Source of the DNA: Pinirhizobacter soli
Lineage (GTDB): Bacteria > Pseudomonadota > Gammaproteobacteria > Xanthomonadales > Rhodanobacteraceae
Assembly (NCBI RefSeq): GCF_015905305.1
Contig: NZ_JADZLQ010000004.1
Location: forward strand, 186,001 to 250,000
Direction of reading: 5' to 3'
Length of the DNA stretch: 64,000 nucleotides
Every line of letters starts with the position of its first letter. Within the stretch, counting starts at the first letter, position 1. Position numbers and translations under genes: made by a program. The notes under the pieces are model-generated. The model made no database searches. It was not told the DNA's origin and saw only the letters and a program-made list of their open reading frames with translations. Of this stretch, positions 58,139 through 64,000 are shown in pieces.

Positions 58139-59521
58139 ATGGCCGATATCAAAACGTTCTACCTTCCCGACCTCGGCGAAGGCCTGCCCGACGCCACCGT
58201 CGTGGAATGGCACGTCAAGGAAGGCGACACCGTCAAGCTCGACGCCCCGCTGGTGTCAATGGAAACCGCCAAAGCCGTGGTGGACGTCCCCTCGCCGTTC
58301 TCCGGCAAGGTGACCAAGCTCCACGGCGCTGCTGGCGACATCATCGAAACCGGCGCGGCCCTGGCTGACGTCGAGATCGACCCCAACGCCAAGCAGCGCG
58401 CCGATGCCGAAGCCACCGGCCACCACCATGGCCCGAAGAAGAGCGTCGGCAGCCCGGCACCGGACAACGCCAGCAAGGTCGTCGCTTCCGACGACGGTGG
58501 CGAGATCGAAGCCAACGGCAAGCCCGAGCGCGAAGACGAAGGCACCGTGGTCGGTGCGATGGTCAGCGGCAACGCCGTGCATACCGAACAGGTGTCCAGC
58601 GCCGGTGGCGTCAAGGCGGTTCCGGCCGTGCGCGCCTTGGCCAAGAAGCTGAAGATCGACTTGAGCCGCGTGCGTCCGACCGGCGCCGACGGCGTGGTCA
58701 CCATGAAGGATGTGAAGGAGGCCGCCGCCAATGGCTCGGCCGCCCTGGGCGCCGCACCGGCCCGCTCGGCCGCTGCCCGCCACCTGGCGCCGGAACTACC
58801 TGAGCCGACTGCCGCGCCGCAGCGCAGCGCTGTATCGCTGGCCGGCAAGCCCGTGCGCACCGGTCCGCCTTCGCAGGCCGTGATGGGACAGCCCGAGCAA
58901 TTGAAGGGCGTGCGCCGCAACATGGCGCGCGTGATGGCCGACGCCCATGCCCAGGTGGTGCCCACCACCATCGTGGACGACGCCGACCTTCACGCCTGGA
59001 TCGGCAAGCAGGACATCACCGCCCGCCTGGTGCGCGCGATCGTCGCCGCCTGCAAGGCGGTGCCAGCGCTCAACGCCTGGTTCGACGGCAAGAACCTCAC
59101 CCGCACCCTGCATCCGCAGGTGGACATCGGCATCGCGGTGGATACCGACGACGGCCTGTTCGTCCCTGCCCTGCGCAACGCCGATATGCTCGACGCGGCG
59201 GGCGTGCGTGGTGCGATCAAGCGCCTGCGCACCCAGGTGGAAGACCGTAGCATTCCGGCATCGGAGCTCTCCGGCTACACCATCAGCCTGTCGAACTTCG
59301 GCATGTTCGCCGGCCGTTACGCCAGCCCCGTGGTGGTACCGCCCACGGTAGCCATCGTCGGCACCGGCAAGCTCAGCCACGACGTGGTCGCCGTGATCGG
59401 CGGCATCGAGGTGCACCGCCGCATGCCGCTGTCGCTTACCTTCGACCACCGCGCGGCCACCGGCGGCGAGGCGGCAAGGTTCCTGAAGGCCATGATGGAC
59501 GACCTGGCCGCACCGCACTAA
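58139..59521 (+). CDS. pdhC: Dihydrolipoamide acyltransferase E2 component
   Basis: The protein has 460 residues. An N-terminal lipoyl domain (1-80) carries the lipoyl lysine at residue 45 in METAKAVVDV. A flexible region follows, then a peripheral-subunit-binding domain at about 158-195 (VPAVRALAKKLKIDLSRVRP) and the acyltransferase domain from about 255. The active-site motif reads DHRAATGG (436-443), so the Asp of the usual HRxxDG is replaced by Thr. No E3 gene follows within the window. It overlaps the convergent VOC gene by four bases. Confidence 0.9.
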   Translation: MADIKTFYLPDLGEGLPDATVVEWHVKEGDTVKLDAPLVSMETAKAVVDVPSPFSGKVTKLHGAAGDIIETGAALADVEIDPNAKQRADAEATGHHHGPKKSVGSPAPDNASKVVASDDGGEIEANGKPEREDEGTVVGAMVSGNAVHTEQVSSAGGVKAVPAVRALAKKLKIDLSRVRPTGADGVVTMKDVKEAAANGSAALGAAPARSAAARHLAPELPEPTAAPQRSAVSLAGKPVRTGPPSQAVMGQPEQLKGVRRNMARVMADAHAQVVPTTIVDDADLHAWIGKQDITARLVRAIVAACKAVPALNAWFDGKNLTRTLHPQVDIGIAVDTDDGLFVPALRNADMLDAAGVRGAIKRLRTQVEDRSIPASELSGYTISLSNFGMFAGRYASPVVVPPTVAIVGTGKLSHDVVAVIGGIEVHRRMPLSLTFDHRAATGGEAARFLKAMMDDLAAPH

Positions 59522-59901
59522 TCCCAGGTATTCACATGCGGCCCGAATGATTCGCGCTGCTTTTTGACCAAGCAGAAACGGTGGCCGCTGGGGGCCTGCA
59601 TCACCCACCAGCGGTCACGCACCTTGGCCACGCGGCTGGCGCCGAGTTTTTCCAGCCGCAAGGCCTCGGCTTCCAGGTCGTCGGTCTCGATGTCCAGGTG
59701 TACCCGCGGCTCGTGATCCACGCGCTGCAGCAGGACAATCAGCTCATCGGCCGAGGTGCCCAGTTCGGCGTACTTGCCATCCCCGTCCTGATCGAAGCTG
59801 GTGATCGGCTTGCCCAGCGCACCGCTCCAGAACAGCGTATCGGCCTTGATGTCCTGGTCTTGGCAGTCGATGACAAGGGCACACAACCGGCTATGGTGCA
59901 T
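59518..59901 (-). CDS. VOC-fold protein (glyoxalase/bleomycin-resistance-like)
   Basis: The protein has 127 residues, one pair of VOC modules. It has LCALVIDCQDQDIKADTLFWSGALG at the start, a central YAELGTSADELIVLLQRVDHEP, and VMQAPSGHRFCLVKK at the end, which is the typical C-terminal strand. The substrate is unknown; the family includes metal-dependent enzymes and small-molecule binders. Its stop overlaps the end of pdhC (59518-59521) on the other strand. Confidence 0.82.
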   Translation of the reverse strand: MHHSRLCALVIDCQDQDIKADTLFWSGALGKPITSFDQDGDGKYAELGTSADELIVLLQRVDHEPRVHLDIETDDLEAEALRLEKLGASRVAKVRDRWWVMQAPSGHRFCLVKKQRESFGPHVNTWD

Positions 59902-59989
59902 GGAGGCGCTCCGTTGGGCGAGAACGCCTTATCTAGCGCAACCGGCGTGAAAAACGGAAAAAATCGACCTCGCCCGTTAGACTACGCCG

Positions 59990-60451
59990 ATGCTCAACAA
60001 CGACATCCTGCGCAGCGTGCGCTACATGCTGGATCTGGCCGACAGCCACCTGGTGCAGATCGCTGCATTGGGCGGCCTTGACCTCACCGCCGAGCAGATC
60101 CACGGCATGCTCGAGAAGGACGACGCACCAGGGTTCGTACCCTGCAACGACCGCATCATGGCCCATGTGCTCGATGGCCTGATCGTGTTTCGCCGCGGAC
60201 GGGACGAATCACAGCCACCGCGGCCGGTGGAAAAACGCATCACCAACAACCTGGTGCTGAAGAAGCTGCGCGTTGCCTTCGAGCTGAAGGACCAGGACAT
60301 CATCGATATCCTGGCCTCGGTGGATTTCGCCGTGTCGAAAGCCGAGCTCAATGCGCTGTTCCGGCAGCCGGGCCATAACAACTACCGCCCCTGCGGCGAC
60401 CAGTTGCTTCGCCTGTTCCTCAAGGGCCTGACATCACGCCTGCGCGGCTGA
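59990..60451 (+). CDS. DUF1456 (YehS-like) protein
   Basis: The protein has 153 residues. It holds two repeated helical units: NNDILRSVRYMLDL...IHGMLEKDD, and NNLVLKKLRVAFELKDQDII...LNALFRQP. Each unit ends in a short segment that is similar in both halves. This duplicate layout matches DUF1456. The function of the family is unknown. It ends nine bases before the stop of a convergent small membrane protein gene. Confidence 0.88.
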   Translation: MLNNDILRSVRYMLDLADSHLVQIAALGGLDLTAEQIHGMLEKDDAPGFVPCNDRIMAHVLDGLIVFRRGRDESQPPRPVEKRITNNLVLKKLRVAFELKDQDIIDILASVDFAVSKAELNALFRQPGHNNYRPCGDQLLRLFLKGLTSRLRG

Positions 60452-60460
60452 CACAGACAG

Positions 60461-60787
60461 TCAGGTTTGGCGCGGGCGCCACACCATCCAGCGGAACCAC
60501 AGCGCCAGCGCCAGCACGGCCATGAACGAAAAATAGCCGTACAACGCTGGCATCACCTGTTTCCAGATCGATCCGCTCTCCGGGCCAAACGCACCCACCT
60601 GCTTCACCTGCACGGCATCGAACGCCATCAGCGAAAGCACCACCGCGACCACCGCGGCAAGCACGATGGCGATGGCGTCGAACACGCGGCGTGCCGCATG
60701 GCGTGGCAGCGACTTCGGATACGCCCAGTAAGCCCAGGCCAGTACCAGCAGCCACGGGGCAAGCAACAGGATGGCAAGGAATCGCAC
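60461..60787 (-). CDS. Small membrane protein of unknown function
   Basis: The protein has 108 residues with three hydrophobic helices (FLAILLLAPWLLVLAWAYW; AIAIVLAAVVAVVLSLMAF; FSFMAVLALALWFRWMVW). The start is a GTG at 60787, four bases after the trpS stop, so it probably shares the trpS transcript. A longer frame upstream runs antiphase inside trpS and is not credible. Family not recognised. Confidence 0.7.
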   Translation of the reverse strand: MRFLAILLLAPWLLVLAWAYWAYPKSLPRHAARRVFDAIAIVLAAVVAVVLSLMAFDAVQVKQVGAFGPESGSIWKQVMPALYGYFSFMAVLALALWFRWMVWRPRQT

Positions 60788-60791
60788 GGCG

Positions 60792-62150
60792 TTACGCCGC
60801 GGCCAGGGCGTCGAGTGCGGCGCGCAAGGCTTGCATGGCCGCCTCGCGCGACGTGTCGTCGGCGTACGCGGGGCTGATCGCCACCGGCTCGCCATCCACC
60901 ACCAGATGGTACGCGAGGCCTTCGGCATCAAGCTGCGCCTGTCCGCCACCGAGCGTCTGCAATCGCTGGCGCAGTGCACCGGCCTGCTTGGGATCGGCAA
61001 ACTTCCGCGACAGCAGCAGTTCGTCGCCTTCGCCGCCGAAAAGCCGGAAGCGGAACGCGCCATCGTCTTCGCGGAAACTGGCAAAACGCGGCATCTTGTC
61101 CGATTTGGTCACCGTCGCCTTGCCTGCCGGCGTCGCCACGGTATTCATGCGGCGCAGGCCCACTGCATCGCGCAGTTGCGCCACCAGGGGCGCCGCGATC
61201 GACCGCGCCTTCGCCGCGCCCTCGACCAGGATGTCCTCGATGTCGCCGGGCCGGGCGATCAATTGATCGTAGCGTTCGCGCATCGGCGCCACATCGTCCT
61301 CGACGCGTTCGAAAAGGATCTCCTTGGCTTCGCCCCAGCCCATGCCGTCTTCCAGCGCCTTGCCGAACACCTGGGTCTCGGCGCGGCTGGCGAAGGCCTG
61401 GTAGAGGGTGAACAGCGCGGAGTCGTCCAGGGATTTCGCCTCGCCCGGTGCACGCGAATCGGTGACGATGCGCATGATCGTCTCGCGCAGCCGCTTGGGG
61501 CCGCCCTCGAACAGCGGGATGGTGTTGTCGTAGCTCTTGGACATCTTGCGTCCGTCCAGGCCCGGCAAGGTGGCCACTTGCTCCTCGATCAGGGCTTCGG
61601 GCAGCGTGAAGAACGTACCGCCGTACAGATGATTGAAGCGCTGCGCGATATCGCGCGCCATCTCGATATGCTGGATCTGGTCGCGTCCCACCGGCACCTT
61701 GTTGGCGTTGAAGGCCAGGATGTCGGCGGCCATCAGCACCGGGTACATGTATAACCCCGCCGTGATGCCGGCATCGCTATCCTCGCCCTCGGCGACATTG
61801 CGATCCACGGCCGCCTTATAGGCATGGGCACGGTTTAGGAGCCCCTTCGAGGTAACGCACGTCAGCAGCCAGGTGAGCTCCGGGATCTCGGGAATATCCG
61901 ACTGCCGGTAGAAGGTAACCCGCGCCGGATCCAGGCCGCAGGCAAGCCACGTGGCTGCGATCTCGAGCCGGGACCGCTCGATGCGCGCGGGCTGGTCACT
62001 CTTGATCAAGGCGTGGTAGTCGGCCATGAAATAGAACGCATCGACGCCGGCATCGTGGCTGGCGGCGATGGCGGGGCGGATCGCACCGACATAATTGCCA
62101 AGGTGCGGCGTGCCCGTGGTGGTGATGCCGGTAAGGACGCGGGTCTGCAT
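60792..62150 (-). CDS. trpS: Tryptophanyl-tRNA synthetase with C-terminal extension
   Basis: The protein has 452 residues, about 110 more than the usual bacterial enzyme (about 330-340). The class I HIGH-like motif is TPHLGNY (13-19) and KMSKS is in GLDGRKMSKSYDN (about residue 200). The anticodon-binding helical part ends near 340. The extra C-terminal part has FASFREDDGAFRFRLFGGE and LLLSRKFADPKQAGALRQRL, resembling a DUF1508/YegP-like unit. A small membrane protein gene follows within four bases. Confidence 0.95.
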   Translation of the reverse strand: MQTRVLTGITTTGTPHLGNYVGAIRPAIAASHDAGVDAFYFMADYHALIKSDQPARIERSRLEIAATWLACGLDPARVTFYRQSDIPEIPELTWLLTCVTSKGLLNRAHAYKAAVDRNVAEGEDSDAGITAGLYMYPVLMAADILAFNANKVPVGRDQIQHIEMARDIAQRFNHLYGGTFFTLPEALIEEQVATLPGLDGRKMSKSYDNTIPLFEGGPKRLRETIMRIVTDSRAPGEAKSLDDSALFTLYQAFASRAETQVFGKALEDGMGWGEAKEILFERVEDDVAPMRERYDQLIARPGDIEDILVEGAAKARSIAAPLVAQLRDAVGLRRMNTVATPAGKATVTKSDKMPRFASFREDDGAFRFRLFGGEGDELLLSRKFADPKQAGALRQRLQTLGGGQAQLDAEGLAYHLVVDGEPVAISPAYADDTSREAAMQALRAALDALAAA

Positions 62151-62259
62151 GGGGCTCGTTCGTGGGGAAGCCCGTCGAGTTTAGCCCGGCAGGCCTCCGA
62201 CCGCCCAGCCACCAGGCGCGGCGCGCTGCCGCAGCGACGGGGATGCCCCGCCAGGGCAG

Positions 62260-63171
62260 CTAGCGCATCAGCGTGGACTTGCCGAACAGCGACTCGACCA
62301 GGTCCACGGCAAGCTTGGCCGTCTGGTTGCGCTTGTCGAAGGCAGGATTCAACTCCACGATGTCCAGCGACGCCACGCGCCCGGTGTCGGCGATCATTTC
62401 CATCACCAGCTGGGCTTCCCGGTAGTTCGGGCCGCCGCGCACCGTGGTGCCCACGCCCGGGGCGATGGTCGGGTCGAGGAAATCGACGTCGAAGCTCACG
62501 TGCAGATGGGTGTCCTGGTCGATGTCCGCCAGCGCTTCTTCCATCGAGGCCTTGATGCCGATCTCGTCGATGTAGCGCATGTCGTAGATGTCGATGCCCG
62601 CCTCGTGCACGAATTTTTTCTCGCCCTCGTCGACCGAGCGGATGCCGATCTGGCGGAAGACCTCCGGCTGGGTGGCAGGCTTGGTACCACCCAGGATGGT
62701 GAGCTCATCCGGGCCATGGCCGCACAGGCAGGCCACGGGCATGCCATGGATATTCCCCGACGGGGTAATCTGGCTGGTATTGAAGTCGGCGTGGGCATCG
62801 AGCCACAACACGCGCAGTTTCTTGCCCGTCTCTCGTGCATGGCGCGCGGCGGCGGTGATCGAGCCGATCGCCAGGCAATGGTCGCCGCCGAGCATGATCG
62901 GCACGTTGCCATCATGCAGCTCCCGGTACATCGCCTCGTACACCGCGCGATTCCAGGCCACAACCTCAGGCAGGTGGCGGTAGCCATTCACCGGCGGCTG
63001 CCAGGGATTCAAGGGGCCTGCCAGGTTGCCACGGTCGACGACGGTGAGACCGCGGCGGGCGAGCCGGGCAGCAAGATTGGCTACGCGAAGAGCCTCCGGG
63101 CCCATCGATGCACCGCGATGGCCGGCGCCGATATCGGTCGGCGCGCCGATCAAAACCACTGACTTGTTCAT
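62260..63171 (-). CDS. rocF: Arginase
   Basis: The protein has 303 residues. It has IGAPTDIGAGHRGASMGPEALR, IMLGGDHCLAIGS, LWLDAHADFNTSQITPSGNIHGMP and HVSFDVDFLDPTIAPGVGTTVRGG, which hold the two-manganese site (His and Asp residues). It splits arginine into ornithine and urea. Agmatinase is less likely because the SGNIHGMP sequence is arginase-like. It begins with ATG at 63171, with a weak ribosome site. Confidence 0.93.
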   Translation of the reverse strand: MNKSVVLIGAPTDIGAGHRGASMGPEALRVANLAARLARRGLTVVDRGNLAGPLNPWQPPVNGYRHLPEVVAWNRAVYEAMYRELHDGNVPIMLGGDHCLAIGSITAAARHARETGKKLRVLWLDAHADFNTSQITPSGNIHGMPVACLCGHGPDELTILGGTKPATQPEVFRQIGIRSVDEGEKKFVHEAGIDIYDMRYIDEIGIKASMEEALADIDQDTHLHVSFDVDFLDPTIAPGVGTTVRGGPNYREAQLVMEMIADTGRVASLDIVELNPAFDKRNQTAKLAVDLVESLFGKSTLMR

Positions 63172-63278
63172 AGAATCTCAGTTCTACCCAGGCCGCCGCG
63201 ACACACGTCGGCAGCAGGGCCTTGGGGAGCCGAAGGATACTACGGCCAGGGTAAAGGCCATGCGCGCCAGGCGTTCGG

Positions 63279-64000
63279 TTACTGGAAGCAGCCCGTGGGC
63301 CGCGCCTGGATCTTCGGCGCGCGCGCGCGGGCCTGCCAGTTCACCTTCGCATCATCGCCCACCACCACGTCCAGCCAGTACGACGGCGTGGTTTCAACCC
63401 GCTCGGCCATGCGGGCGGGAAATCCCAGCGCCACCACTTCGTCGCGCCGCTTGCGGGCGTTCTCCTGGGCGTTGAATACGCCCAGGGCAATGGAGTTGGG
63501 TTCGGGCCCGGCCGGCACCACGAAGTAGTCCTTCACGTTCTTAGCCTGAAGCCGCCGGGCCATGTCGTTGGCCTTCTCGCGCGAATCCATCGGCGGCAGG
63601 AACACGCGCCAGCCATGGGACACGCTGGCGGTTTCCTGCCGGGTGCGGCTTCGAATCACCAGGCCCCCCAGCGCGCTGCGAGCGGCACGCGAATCCACAT
63701 CGCTGGCAAACGGGCCCAGGGCCACGCAACGGAAGGTACGGCGCTGCGGCGGTTCAATGGGCGGTGGCAGCACGCCGGCAGGTGCAGGTGTCTGCTGGCC
63801 GATCGGTGGGCGGGTCGTCGTCGATGCCGTCGCCACCACCAGCTTGCCCGGCACCCTGGAAGGCGATGAAGTGATCGATGCAGGGATCGGCGCCGATGCC
63901 ATCGGCGACACGGGGAGCGGCGCGGCGGCGGATGCAGGTACCGCTGGTGTCGCCGGCTGCGTTTCGGCCACGAGTTTCAGCCGCGGCACGCCTTCGTCGG
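63279..64000 (-). CDS. SPOR-like domain protein, N terminus outside window
   Basis: The frame is open to the end of the window, so at least 239 residues are present and the N terminus is missing. A Pro/Ala-rich linker (about 80 residues) precedes two SPOR-like repeats: RRTFRCVALGPFASDVDSRAA and PNSIALGVFNAQENARKRRDEV, each with the aromatic/Gly pattern of peptidoglycan-binding SPOR domains. It is probably envelope-associated. Possible GTG starts within the window, for example at 63989, are not preferred. Confidence 0.65.
   Translation of the reverse strand, partial: DEGVPRLKLVAETQPATPAVPASAAAPLPVSPMASAPIPASITSSPSRVPGKLVVATASTTTRPPIGQQTPAPAGVLPPPIEPPQRRTFRCVALGPFASDVDSRAARSALGGLVIRSRTRQETASVSHGWRVFLPPMDSREKANDMARRLQAKNVKDYFVVPAGPEPNSIALGVFNAQENARKRRDEVVALGFPARMAERVETTPSYWLDVVVGDDAKVNWQARARAPKIQARPTGCFQ

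Overview
The window is GC-rich, densely coded chromosomal DNA of a gammaproteobacterium, most likely order Xanthomonadales (Lysobacterales) and probably the Rhodanobacteraceae (Luteibacter/Dyella type). This is inferred from gene content: a bifunctional type II phosphomannose isomerase/GDP-mannose pyrophosphorylase, a eukaryotic-like class I aldolase among other glycolytic genes, a split E1-alpha/E1-beta pyruvate dehydrogenase, and a complete homogentisate pathway. No tRNA, rRNA, insertion sequence, prophage or CRISPR array was seen.

Region 1 (1-24.7 kb) is a surface-polysaccharide locus. A long minus-strand run (15275 down to 809) encodes a Wzm/Wzt ABC exporter, a DUF4214/coiled-coil/methyltransferase protein, GDP-D-rhamnose synthesis (Rmd, Gmd), glycosyltransferases including a GT4-GT2 fusion, and then a second module. 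That module holds a short SDR, a GtrB-like transferase, a GtrA flippase, two small methyltransferases and a large membrane protein. It looks like a lipid-linked-sugar decoration system attached to an ABC-exported O-antigen. Most junctions are 4-nt stop/start overlaps. On the plus strand, manC, rfbBACD and manB supply GDP-mannose and dTDP-L-rhamnose. Between manC and rfbB, a minus-strand glycosyltransferase is coupled to a cystathionine gamma-synthase/lyase gene.

Region 2 (24.7-33.3 kb) holds an orphan methyltransferase, a secreted TPR-like protein coupled to glmS, a cystathionine beta-synthase (with the gamma-enzyme this gives reverse transsulfuration), a small YdcH-like protein, two DUF4398 envelope proteins, the twitching ATPase PilU and maleylacetoacetate isomerase.

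Region 3 (33.4-48 kb) is a loose central-carbon cluster: pgk, transketolase, class I aldolase, pyruvate kinase and gapA. Between them lie a HAD phosphatase, an M28 peptidase, two paralogous outer-membrane barrels, a Sel1/TPR-like protein, an orphan TolC-like protein, a TonB-C-like protein and an S1/P1 nuclease.

Region 4 (48.1-56 kb) is aromatic amino-acid catabolism: fumarylacetoacetase, hmgA, hppD with a divergent MarR regulator, a POT peptide transporter and tryptophan 2,3-dioxygenase. The hppD promoter carries a perfect palindrome between its -35 and -10 boxes. Region 5 (56-64 kb) holds pdhA-pdhB-pdhC without an E3 gene, a VOC protein, a DUF1456 protein, a small membrane protein, trpS with a C-terminal extension, arginase, and a SPOR-like protein cut by the window edge.
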